14,183 bases of DNA from Eubacteriales Family XIII. Incertae Sedis bacterium (GTDB lineage: Bacteria > Bacillota > Clostridia > Peptostreptococcales > Anaerovoracaceae): positions 1 to 14,183 of the forward strand of contig JAISZM010000112.1 of assembly GCA_031269205.1 (NCBI GenBank), given 5' to 3'. The position numbers and the translations under genes are program-made. The notes under the pieces were generated by a model. That model had not been told where the DNA came from. It ran no database searches and worked only from the letters and a program-made list of their open reading frames with translations. Shown piece by piece: positions 1 through 7,174 of the stretch; within the stretch, counting starts at the first letter, position 1, and each line of letters begins with the position of its first letter.

Positions 1-2
1 GT

Positions 3-1403
3 TGTCGCCCGTCCGCGGCGGGGGAGGTCACCGACTACGGCGACTACTCGAAGGCGACCGCGCTCTCGTCGATCGGGGCTGTCACGCTAGACGCGGGCGC
101 CGTGACCATTGAACTTTCGGACGAACCGTTCAGTTATCAAGGCGACCTGAGAAGTCCCGAACTGCCGTGGCTCGTGAACGCCGGCTACCGACTCGACGGA
201 GCGGATGTTTCCGCCGTCGAACTCGCGGGCAAATCGGGCGCGCTCGAGATACGTATAGAAACCTCGCGAAACCCCGCCGCCGACAGAGCCTACTACGACA
301 ACTACGTCATGCAGATAACCCTCACGTTCGACGGCGACGACTGCTCGAACCTCCGCGCGCCCGACGCGAGTGTCGCGAACGCGGGATCCGACAAGACCGC
401 GGCCTTCACCGTGTTGCCCGGGGACGACGCCGATGTAACGGTGAAAGCGGACGTCACGGACTTCGAGATGGACGGTATACAGTTCGCGGCTCTCCCCTTC
501 TCCATGGCGTTTGACCTGCCCGACGCGGGCGAGGTGACGGACGACATGGACGAACTCACGGACGCTATCGGCGACTTGGCGGACGGTACGGCGAAACTGG
601 CGGACGGCGCGTCCGAACTCGACGGCGGCGTCGGCGAGTTCGAAGACGGCGTTTCCGATGTCGGCGACGGAGCGGAAAAATTGGCGGGAGGCTCATCGGA
701 TTTCGCGAAGGGATTAAAGGAACTCGACAAAGGCTCGGCCGGACTCGTGAGCGGCTCCGCCGTGATAGGCGGCAGTCTGAACAGCATGAGCGAAGCCATG
801 GCGCCTCTGTCCGGAGGGCTGGATCTCTCGGGTCTGTTCGCCATGCTTCCGGGCTTCGACGAAACACCTACGGGCGCGGCCGTCATAGCGCAGGTGAACG
901 CCCTGAATAAGGGCCTCGGCGAAATACATGCCGGCCTCGGCGCGCTGGCGAAAAATTACTCGTCGTTCCACGGGGGCTTGGAGTCGTACACGGGCGGCGT
1001 GGGAACGCTGTCTTCGAATTACGGCAAGTTGGACGAATCGCTCTCCCTGCTCTCGGGCGGGCTGAGCGAGGTGTCCAAGGGGGCGTCCACGCTGAGCGGA
1101 GGCGCGTCGGAACTGGCGAAGGGCGCCGATGAGCTGGCGGACGGCGCGTCCGAACTGGCGGACGGCGTCTCTGACCTGCCGGACAAGGTACAGGAAAAGA
1201 TGGACGAGTTCGCGAAGGAATACGACAAGAGCGACTACGAGCCGCGATCCTTCACCTCCGCGAAGAACCGCGAAGCGTCGCTCGTACAGTTCGTGTTCCG
1301 CACGGGGGCGATAGAAAAACCGGAAGAAGCGAAGCCCGAGGAAAAGACGCCGGAAAAGACGACTTTCATAAGCCGCCTGCTCGCGCTGTTCGGCGTCGGG
1401 TGA
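3..1403 (+). CDS. Heptad-repeat (xxxLxxG) probably exported protein, 5'-truncated by the window edge
   Basis: The frame is open from base 3 with protein-like sequence (it includes GEVTDYGDYSK) before the first GTG at 102, so the real start and any signal peptide lie upstream of the window. Residue numbers here count from the GTG at 102. Residues 1-145 look like a beta-rich extracellular domain. Then come two blocks with Leu (or Phe/Val) every seventh residue and Gly three residues later: 159-218 (nine heptads) and 317-359. They are separated by a Gly-rich spacer (220-315). The tail has a charged Glu/Lys/Pro stretch (405-420) and a short hydrophobic end, FISRLLALF. Such heptads are known as the X-X-X-Leu-X-X-Gly repeat (TIGR03057), common in YhgE/Pip-type membrane proteins. 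No YhgE membrane domain is visible in this fragment. The gene is convergent with ychF, and its stop codon falls inside a 40-bp tandem repeat. Function unknown; a surface or secretion-associated role is inference. Confidence 0.8.
   Translation, partial: CRPSAAGEVTDYGDYSKATALSSIGAVTLDAGAVTIELSDEPFSYQGDLRSPELPWLVNAGYRLDGADVSAVELAGKSGALEIRIETSRNPAADRAYYDNYVMQITLTFDGDDCSNLRAPDASVANAGSDKTAAFTVLPGDDADVTVKADVTDFEMDGIQFAALPFSMAFDLPDAGEVTDDMDELTDAIGDLADGTAKLADGASELDGGVGEFEDGVSDVGDGAEKLAGGSSDFAKGLKELDKGSAGLVSGSAVIGGSLNSMSEAMAPLSGGLDLSGLFAMLPGFDETPTGAAVIAQVNALNKGLGEIHAGLGALAKNYSSFHGGLESYTGGVGTLSSNYGKLDESLSLLSGGLSEVSKGASTLSGGASELAKGADELADGASELADGVSDLPDKVQEKMDEFAKEYDKSDYEPRSFTSAKNREASLVQFVFRTGAIEKPEEAKPEEKTPEKTTFISRLLALFGVG
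576..755 (+). repeat. Heptad-repeat block 1 (nine xxxLxxG units)
   Basis: Nine consecutive 21-nt units encode Leu/Phe/Val at residues 159, 166, 173, 180, 187, 194, 201, 208 and 215 (counting from the GTG at 102). Gly follows at 162, 169 and so on to 218, with no break in register. A 23-nt stretch at 597-619 is identical to 1134-1156 in block 2, so the two blocks are related at DNA level. The expected structure is a long helical or coiled-coil rod; this is inferred from the periodicity. Confidence 0.85.
1050..1178 (+). repeat. Heptad-repeat block 2 (about six to seven xxxLxxG units)
   Basis: Leu/Val at residues 317, 324, 331, 338, 345, 352 and 359 with Gly at 320, 327, 334, 341, 348 and 355 (counting from the GTG at 102). 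The units most similar to one another are 1134-1175, where ELADG recurs. The block shares a 23-nt exact match with block 1 (597-619 = 1134-1156). Confidence 0.85.
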
Positions 1404-1540
1404 CTGCCGTCGCCGACCGAATCACACGTTGACCAGGAAGTACATGGCGTCGCCGTCCATCTCACACGTTGAATAGGAAGTGAATGACGTCGTCGACCGA
1501 ATCACACATTGAACAGGAAGTGCATGACGTCGCCGTCTTT
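1401..1540. repeat. 40-bp tandem repeat, 3.5 copies, derived from the 3' end of ychF
   Basis: Units are 1421-1460, 1461-1500 and 1501-1540, preceded by a half unit at 1401-1420. By hand alignment the first and third match at 34/40, the second and third at 31/40, and the half unit matches 1481-1500 at 17/20. The rightmost unit is the real end of ychF (…DVMHFLFNV-stop). On the minus strand the other two read DDVIHFLFNV-stop and DGDAMYFLVNV-stop, so each keeps a TGA in the same place. Because 40 is not a multiple of three, each copy lies in a different frame and none has its own ribosome binding site. The leftmost half unit supplies the TGA (1401-1403) of the convergent + strand gene. No hairpin with a T-tract is visible, so a terminator role is not supported. 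Confidence 0.9.
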
Positions 1541-2596
1541 GACTTCGTAGTCCTTGCCCTCGGAGCGCAGCATTCCTTTCTCGCGCGCGGCGGGGAGGCC
1601 GCCACAGGCTACGAGGTCGTCGTAGGATATCGTTTCGGCTCTGATGAAGCCCTTCTCAAAATCCGTATGTATCTTGCCGGCCGCCTGTGGCGCTTTCGTA
1701 CCGCGCCTGACGGTCCACGCACGAACCTCGGGTTCCCCGGCCGTCAGGAAGGAGATGAGGTCGAGCAAGCGGTATGACGCTTTGACGAGTTTGTCGAGTC
1801 CCGACTCGCCTATGCCGAGTTCGCGGATGAATTCGTCCCGCTCTTCGTCGTCGAGTTCCGTGAGTTCAGCTTCCACCTTCGCGGAAATCACGACCACGCC
1901 CGCGCCTTCGGCGTCGGCTATCTCCCGCACGACGGCGATGGAGGGATTGTCCGCGCCGTCCGCAGCGGCGGCGTCCTCGGAGACATTCGCCGCGTAGATG
2001 ACGAGCTTGGACGTGAGCAGGTCGAGCGTCGCCACAAAATCGCGCTCGTCGTCGGTGAGGTCAAGCGCTCTTGCCGGCTTTCCGCTTTCAAGCCCGTCCA
2101 TCACCTTGTTCAGAGTATCGAACTCCTTCTGCAAGCCCTTGTCGCCCTTCAGTGCCTTGGACGTCTTTTCGATACGGCGTTCGAGGGTTTCGAGGTCGGC
2201 AAAGATCAGTTCGAGATTGATCGTTTCGATGTCCGAGGCGGGATCCGGGGCGCCGTTCACGTGGACGACGTTCGCGTCGTCGAAGCAGCGCACGACGTGG
2301 ACGAGGGCGGCGGCTTCGCGTATGTGGCCGAGGAATTTATTGCCGAGTCCCTCGCCCTTCGACGCGCCTTTCACGAGTCCGGCGATATCGTAGAAGCCTA
2401 TCGTCGTGTATATCGTCTTCTTCGAATTGTACATGCGGTGCAATACGTCGAGGCGCTCGTCCGGCACGGCGACGACGCCGACGTTCGGCTCTATCGTGCA
2501 AAATGGGTAGTTGGCGGACTCGGCGCCCGCACGGGTTATCGCGTTGAAGAGCGTACTCTTGCCGACGTTCGGCAGACCGACGATACCGAGCTTCAT
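1502..2596 (-). CDS. ychF: Redox-regulated ribosome-associated ATPase YchF (OBG family)
   Basis: This 364-aa protein has the family's normal length. Visible motifs are the P-loop GLPNVGKS (7-14), the switch region beginning DIAGLVKGASKGEG (70-83) and NVSE (204-207). NVSE replaces the usual NKxD of GTPases and is the hallmark that makes YchF prefer ATP. The C-terminal part (about 280-364) is the TGS-type domain, ending in the conserved FLFNV. YchF/OLA1 proteins are cytoplasmic P-loop ATPases that bind the ribosome and influence stress responses. The ATG at 2596 overlaps the lgt stop by 4 nt (ATGA), with GGAGG seven bases upstream, so the two genes are translationally coupled. It is the last gene of the minus-strand cluster. 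Its 3' end is the source unit of a 40-bp tandem repeat that continues beyond the stop codon. Confidence 0.97.
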   Translation of the reverse strand: MKLGIVGLPNVGKSTLFNAITRAGAESANYPFCTIEPNVGVVAVPDERLDVLHRMYNSKKTIYTTIGFYDIAGLVKGASKGEGLGNKFLGHIREAAALVHVVRCFDDANVVHVNGAPDPASDIETINLELIFADLETLERRIEKTSKALKGDKGLQKEFDTLNKVMDGLESGKPARALDLTDDERDFVATLDLLTSKLVIYAANVSEDAAAADGADNPSIAVVREIADAEGAGVVVISAKVEAELTELDDEERDEFIRELGIGESGLDKLVKASYRLLDLISFLTAGEPEVRAWTVRRGTKAPQAAGKIHTDFEKGFIRAETISYDDLVACGGLPAAREKGMLRSEGKDYEVKDGDVMHFLFNV

Positions 2597-3450
2597 TTCG
2601 TTTCCTCCGCATTTTCTCCATCGTCAGACCCGGCTTCGTCGTCCCCTTCCTCATCGACCGACGCGTCCGCATACCTCTCATATTCGGGCGGCTCGCCCGA
2701 ATATCTGAATTTATTCCACAGACAATAGTACGCGACGAAGGCGACCGCGATCACGGCCGCGCTCAGGACCTGCGCCTGTTTCAGCGGCCCGAGCATGAGA
2801 CTGTCCGTCCTCAGACCTTCGACGATGAAACGCTCCGCGGAGTAGAGAATGCAGTAGAGCAGGAAGGTCTGCCCGACGAACCGTCGCCTGTTATCGACGT
2901 ATCGCAGCAACAGGAACAGGAACAGACACCACAGCGATTCGTAGAGGAAGGTCGGGTGAACCTTTTGACCATCCACCAAAATGCCCCACGGCAGATCCGT
3001 CGAGCCGCCGTGCGCCTCGCCGTTGAAGTAGTTGCCCCAGCGCCCTATCGCTTGACCGAGCGGAACCACCACGAAGAACAGATCCATGATGTTCAGCGGC
3101 CGATCCTTCCAGAGTTTACAGAGCACGATGGCCATGACGCACCCGAAGATGAGTCCCCCGTGTATCGCGAGACCGCCCTCGCGCACCTGAAACACCCTCG
3201 ACGGATCCTCCATATAGTACGGCAGTTTGAAGGCGACGTAATAGAGCCGTGCGCCGATGATGCCGCTGACGGCTATGAAGATGGCGTAATTGAGCGCTTT
3301 GTCGCCCGAGAGACCGTGGAGCGGAGCACGCCTGCAGATGAGATATATGCACACGGCGAAGCCGCAGGCTATGAGGATGCCGTACCACATGATGTCGATG
3401 CCGCCGATACTGAACGCCACCCGGTCGGGCGTTGCGTTGAAAAAACTCAT
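2593..3450 (-). CDS. lgt: Prolipoprotein diacylglyceryl transferase Lgt
   Basis: Lgt moves diacylglycerol from phosphatidylglycerol to the lipobox cysteine of prolipoproteins, the first step of lipoprotein maturation, in the cytoplasmic membrane. The 285-aa product has several hydrophobic segments (about 15-40, 52-75, 98-113, 121-137, 170-183, 193-205 and 226-245). It carries the key signatures: IHGGL (96-100, His97), the Lgt signature GRWGNYFNGEAHG (136-148) and ERFIVEGLR (206-214). The cytoplasmic tail from about 252 is strongly acidic and probably disordered. The ATG at 3450 lies 1 nt after the rpe stop, with GAGGT within the end of rpe. The stop overlaps the ychF start. Length and motifs are normal for the family apart from the acidic tail. 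Confidence 0.97.
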   Translation of the reverse strand: MSFFNATPDRVAFSIGGIDIMWYGILIACGFAVCIYLICRRAPLHGLSGDKALNYAIFIAVSGIIGARLYYVAFKLPYYMEDPSRVFQVREGGLAIHGGLIFGCVMAIVLCKLWKDRPLNIMDLFFVVVPLGQAIGRWGNYFNGEAHGGSTDLPWGILVDGQKVHPTFLYESLWCLFLFLLLRYVDNRRRFVGQTFLLYCILYSAERFIVEGLRTDSLMLGPLKQAQVLSAAVIAVAFVAYYCLWNKFRYSGEPPEYERYADASVDEEGDDEAGSDDGENAEETK

Positions 3451-3451
3451 C

Positions 3452-4111
3452 TCAATACCTCTTCGCTATAGCGCGGAACTCCGCCAACGCGGCGGTCGGA
3501 TCATCGGCCGAAAAGATGCCCGAACCCGATATGACCATATCGGCCCCGGCCTCGAATATCTCCGCCGCGTTATGGGGGTAGACGCCGCCGTCTATGTTTA
3601 TAAGGTAGTCCGCGCCCGATTCCTCCCTCATGCGCCTGAGTTCCGACAGTTTCCGCAGGGACGAAGGTATGAGGCTCTGTCCGCCGAAACCGGGGTTCAC
3701 GCTCATGACGAGGATCTGATCGATGTCGCCGAGCACGTAGTCGAGTACGCGCGGATCAGTAGACGGGTTCAGCGCGACACCGTTCTTCTTGCCGAGTGAA
3801 CGGATGTATGAGAGCGTCCTGTGCAAATGCCGCGCGGCCTCGTAGTGTACGACGATATATTCCGTGTCGGCGCCCGCGAAACTGTCTATGTGGCGCTCGG
3901 GTTCGACGGCCATGATGTGTACGTCGAGAGGCAGGCTGACCCTGCCGGTCATACAGTCAGTCACGAACGAGCCGATGGATATGCGCGGGACAAAACTCCC
4001 GTCCATCACATCGATGTGAATATAGTCGGCGCCGCCCGCCTCGGCGAGCGCTATCTCATCACCGAGTCTCATGAAGTCCGCGGACAGTATCGAAGCGGCT
4101 ATCTTGCCCAT
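3452..4111 (-). CDS. rpe: Ribulose-phosphate 3-epimerase
   Basis: This cytoplasmic TIM-barrel enzyme interconverts ribulose 5-phosphate and xylulose 5-phosphate in the non-oxidative pentose phosphate pathway. The 219-aa length is typical. The start has the family signature ASILSADF (6-13). Metal-binding and acid/base residues are visible: His32 and Asp34 in HIDVMDG, His65 in LDVHIM and Asp174 in NIDGG. The phosphate-binding loop NPGFGGQ is at 139-145, and SGSGIF (195-200) closes the barrel. The ATG at 4111 is preceded by AGGTGA at 6-nt spacing. rpe follows rsgA after 29 nt, the common Bacillota order, and is followed 1 nt later by lgt. Confidence 0.97.
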   Translation of the reverse strand: MGKIAASILSADFMRLGDEIALAEAGGADYIHIDVMDGSFVPRISIGSFVTDCMTGRVSLPLDVHIMAVEPERHIDSFAGADTEYIVVHYEAARHLHRTLSYIRSLGKKNGVALNPSTDPRVLDYVLGDIDQILVMSVNPGFGGQSLIPSSLRKLSELRRMREESGADYLINIDGGVYPHNAAEIFEAGADMVISGSGIFSADDPTAALAEFRAIAKRY

Positions 4112-4140
4112 GTCAGTTCACCTTTCTTTTACGGAAAACT

Positions 4141-5064
4141 CTAAAAACTCTCCGCGCGTGCCCTTGCCTCGCCGAGCATACGGCAATACGAATCGTATCT
4201 GCTTTCGGCCACCTCTCCACCTCGCGCGGCGTCGCGCACGGCACAGTCCGGCTCGTCCGTATGCGTGCAGTCGTCGAACCGACACTTTCCGCTCAGGGCC
4301 GCTATCTCGGGGAACAGGTAGGCCACCTCCGCGGGCTCGACCGAAACGCCGTCGAACGACGTGTAGCCTGGCGTGTCGAACAGCTCCGCGCCGAAGTCCG
4401 TTTCAAACAGCTCGACGTGCCGCGTCGTGTGTCTGCCGCGTTTCGTCTTGCGGCTGATAGCGCCCGTCTCGATACCGCCGACATCGTCGCCGCCGAGCAG
4501 AAAGTTGATGATGCTGGACTTGCCCACACCGGATGGCCCAGCGAAGGCGGAGCGTTTATCCGCGAGTCTGTCTTTCAGCGCGTCCATACCGGATCCGGCC
4601 AGAGTGCTGACCGTCAGCGTATCGTATATGCGGTCGTACACGTCCGTCAAAAAGTCCGCGGATCCGAGGTCAGCCTTGTTGACGCAGACGAGCGCGTCCG
4701 CCGAAGCGGCTTCGGCCGCGGCCAGAAATCTGTCGAGCGCCTCGGTGTGAGGCTCGGGATCGCGGACGGACACGGTCACAACGAACAGATCGATGTTCGC
4801 GACGGCAGGACGGACGAACGAGTTGCGGCGCGGCAGTATCTCGGTAACAAACCCGTCCTCTTCGTCGAGGATGTCTATGACGGCCTCGTCGCCGACGAGC
4901 GGCGTTATACCCTCTTTTTTAAATATCCCGCGCGCGCGACATTGGTACACGCAGTCTACGGATGAACCCGGATCGCCTGACCGCTCCCGATTCCGGGACG
5001 AACCGGATCCGCCGATTCTGACGTAATAGAAGCCCGACAGAGCCTTGACTATCGTACCGCGCAC
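4141..5064 (-). CDS. rsgA: Small ribosomal subunit biogenesis GTPase RsgA
   Basis: RsgA is a circularly permuted GTPase that checks late 30S subunit maturation. The 307-aa product shows an N-terminal OB fold (1-80) and then the permuted G motifs in order G4 NKAD (129-132), G1 GPSGVGKS (176-183), G2 threonines in GRHTTRHVEL (213-214) and G3 DTPG (230-233). A zinc knuckle follows (Cys261, Cys266, His268, Cys274). The start is GTG at 5064, 4 nt after the pknB stop; the purine-rich element upstream is poor, so translation is probably coupled to pknB. The OB domain carries about 20 extra residues (18-37) of Gly/Ser/Arg/Asp between YYVRI and VYQCRARG, where relatives have a short turn. Adjacency to the PASTA kinase is meaningful: RsgA homologues are phosphorylated by it in some Bacillota (family knowledge). 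Confidence 0.96.
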   Translation of the reverse strand: MRGTIVKALSGFYYVRIGGSGSSRNRERSGDPGSSVDCVYQCRARGIFKKEGITPLVGDEAVIDILDEEDGFVTEILPRRNSFVRPAVANIDLFVVTVSVRDPEPHTEALDRFLAAAEAASADALVCVNKADLGSADFLTDVYDRIYDTLTVSTLAGSGMDALKDRLADKRSAFAGPSGVGKSSIINFLLGGDDVGGIETGAISRKTKRGRHTTRHVELFETDFGAELFDTPGYTSFDGVSVEPAEVAYLFPEIAALSGKCRFDDCTHTDEPDCAVRDAARGGEVAESRYDSYCRMLGEARARAESF

Positions 5065-5068
5065 AGTA

Positions 5069-7120
5069 TCAACCGGTCACCGTCCCTTTGTTGAAGTCGA
5101 CATTATAGGCCTTCACCTCCACGTTGTCGAAGTATACCCTCAGTACGGCGCCGGAACCCGTGCCCCTGAAAGACACCGTTTCACTGCCCTGAGCCTTGAG
5201 CCTCTCCTCCTCTTCGATGATATACTTTTCGCTACCGTCGTTCAGCTCCAAAAGGACGGTGAAAAAGAACGTGTCGGCCTGAGCGCCTGAAAAGTCAATG
5301 TCGACGGACAACGTCTGTGTCTTGTCCTTGGGGCCCTTGCTTATCAGGACATCGACCGACTGGCCGGCACTGAGCTTTGTGCCTTTTTTATACTGCTGCC
5401 ACATGACGCTGCCTTTTTTATACCCGTCGCTATAATCCTCATCGGCGGAGCCGATCACAAGTCCGACCTTCTGAAGCGCTGACGTCGCCTGTTTGAGCGT
5501 CTTCCCCATGAGATCGGGCACTTTGACCTCTTCGGCCTTTTTACCCTTGCTGACCGTGATATCTATGACAGAACCTTCTTCGAGTTTTTCCCCGGATTTC
5601 GGATCTTGATCTATGACCTGATCCAGAGGCTTCTCGCTGTCTTCAGCAAAGGTCTCCCCCAGCTTGAATCCAGCCGCTTCGATAGCGTACTCGGCGCTCG
5701 CGCGGCTCTTGCCTATGAGGTCTGGCACTTCCGACGTCTCGTCTACCGGGTTTTCTTCGGGAATTTCCTCAGAACCCTTGCTCAGAATCAGCGTCACCGT
5801 TTCTCCCTCCGCGAGTTCTTCACCCGCCTCGGGGTTCTGTTCGACCACATAGCCAGCCTCGTACTTGTCGCTGTAAACATCGTCTCCGAGTTCCACTACA
5901 TAACCCTGCGCGTCGAGAGCCGCCGCCGCGTCCTCCGCGTTCATGCCGACCACGTCCTCGACCGTCTGAGTTTCGGTTTCCTTGTCCAACAATTTCGTCA
6001 TGGCGGGCCAGACGAAGAAATACGCGACCAATGCCGCGGCCACGATAGCCACGATGATGGCGATCGCCTTGTACTTCCTGTTCTCATCCTTGCGTTTCAT
6101 CGGCTTCGCTGCTTTCTTCGCTTTGCCAAGAGCGATGTTCCTGTCGTCCTCGTCGTCCTCGTCGTAAGTGTCGGTTTCGACGGGTGCGTAATCCTCGTCG
6201 TCATACACCTCATCGTCGTACTCGTCGTGGTATTCATCGTCGCGCGGATCGCCCGTTATCGACGACCTGACGGCGCCCGCGATGGCCGGGTCGACAAACC
6301 CGCCCGTGAGACGGTCGACGTTGCGCAGCGCCCCGAGCATCTCGTCCGCGTTTCTAAAGCGGTTCACCTGGTGCTTCTCCGTCGCCTTCATGATTATCTG
6401 TTCAAGGGCTGGCGGCACGCCGGGTACGAGTTTTGACGGCGCGGACATCCTGTCGTTCATGTGCATGACGGCGATGGCCACCGCGTTGTCCGCGTCGAAC
6501 GGAACCCGCCCCGTGAGCATCTCGTACATGACGACGCCGAGCGAATAGATATCGGAGCGCTCGTCCATGTACATGCCTCTGCCCTGCTCGGGCGAGAAGT
6601 AATGCACCGTACCCTTGACCGTGTTGTCGTTGACCGTCGTGCCGTCTGTGACGGCGCGCGCTATGCCGAAGTCGGTTATCTTCGCGTGACCGTCCTGCGT
6701 GATGAGGATGTTGTGCGGTTTCACGTCGCGGTGAATGATGTTGTTCCGGTGCGCGACGGAAAGCGCCGACGCGATCTGTTCGGATATCTTCAGCACGAAA
6801 CGATAGTCGAGCGGCCCCTTCTCCCGAATGATGTCGCTGAGCGGCCTGCCTTCGATGAGTTCCATGACTATGTAATATACGTTGCCGTCTTTTCCTACGT
6901 CGAAAATGCTGACGATATTCGGATGCGTCAGGCTCGCCGCTGATCGCGACTCCTTCCTGAAGCTGTCCACGAAGTTGGCGTCCGTAACATATTCGGGGCG
7001 GAGCACCTTGATGGCCACGGGACGGTTGAGCAGTTTGTCCCTCGCCCGGTACACGACGGCCATACCGCCGTCGCCTATCTTCTCCAGTATCTCGTATCTT
7101 CCAGCCAGTATCTTGCTCAT
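5069..7120 (-). CDS. pknB: PASTA-domain Ser/Thr protein kinase (PknB/PrkC type)
   Basis: This membrane kinase senses muropeptides or lipid II through external PASTA repeats and controls cell-wall synthesis, division and dormancy exit in relatives. The 683-aa product has a kinase domain (about 8-270) with Gly loop GDGGMAVVY (16-24), Lys38, HRDVKPHN (130-137) and DFG (150-152). The activation loop is rich in Thr before GTVHYFSPEQ. An acidic Tyr-containing juxtamembrane stretch (291-327) and a basic patch (332-350) precede one transmembrane helix (about 351-374). Three PASTA repeats (about 384-449, 464-526, 532-596) and a beta-rich C-terminal domain (600-683) follow. The frame extends 15 codons further up, but ATG 7120 is preferred because GAGGA lies just upstream (7125-7129) and MSKILAGRYEI matches the usual family start. 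It lies 54 nt downstream of stp, its partner phosphatase. Confidence 0.97.
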   Translation of the reverse strand: MSKILAGRYEILEKIGDGGMAVVYRARDKLLNRPVAIKVLRPEYVTDANFVDSFRKESRSAASLTHPNIVSIFDVGKDGNVYYIVMELIEGRPLSDIIREKGPLDYRFVLKISEQIASALSVAHRNNIIHRDVKPHNILITQDGHAKITDFGIARAVTDGTTVNDNTVKGTVHYFSPEQGRGMYMDERSDIYSLGVVMYEMLTGRVPFDADNAVAIAVMHMNDRMSAPSKLVPGVPPALEQIIMKATEKHQVNRFRNADEMLGALRNVDRLTGGFVDPAIAGAVRSSITGDPRDDEYHDEYDDEVYDDEDYAPVETDTYDEDDEDDRNIALGKAKKAAKPMKRKDENRKYKAIAIIVAIVAAALVAYFFVWPAMTKLLDKETETQTVEDVVGMNAEDAAAALDAQGYVVELGDDVYSDKYEAGYVVEQNPEAGEELAEGETVTLILSKGSEEIPEENPVDETSEVPDLIGKSRASAEYAIEAAGFKLGETFAEDSEKPLDQVIDQDPKSGEKLEEGSVIDITVSKGKKAEEVKVPDLMGKTLKQATSALQKVGLVIGSADEDYSDGYKKGSVMWQQYKKGTKLSAGQSVDVLISKGPKDKTQTLSVDIDFSGAQADTFFFTVLLELNDGSEKYIIEEEERLKAQGSETVSFRGTGSGAVLRVYFDNVEVKAYNVDFNKGTVTG

Positions 7121-7124
7121 AATT

Positions 7125-7129
7125 TCCTC
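7125..7129 (-). promoter_or_regulatory. Ribosome binding site deciding the pknB start
   Basis: GAGGA on the minus strand, four bases before the ATG at 7120. The alternative upstream in-frame start at 7165 would add 15 residues unlike the family's N-terminus, so this site supports 7120. Confidence 0.6.
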
Positions 7130-7174
7130 GTTTCTTACCTTATCTCCGCACCCGCCGCCGCGCAAACCGTTTTC

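Noticed and set aside
1421..1504. Idea that ribosomes shift frame after the ychF stop to add the repeated tail
   Set aside because: The 1-nt phase offset per unit would need a new shift at each copy, no slippery site or structure is visible, and ychF already ends with the normal conserved C-terminus.
1401..1540. Possible CRISPR array or intrinsic terminator
   Set aside because: The 40-bp units are directly adjacent with no unique spacers, are not near cas genes and match the ychF coding end. No stem-loop followed by a T-run is present.
7121..7174. Possible promoter in the stp-pknB gap
   Set aside because: No pair of recognisable -35 and -10 boxes; the gap is mostly G+C-rich and the genes are normally co-transcribed.
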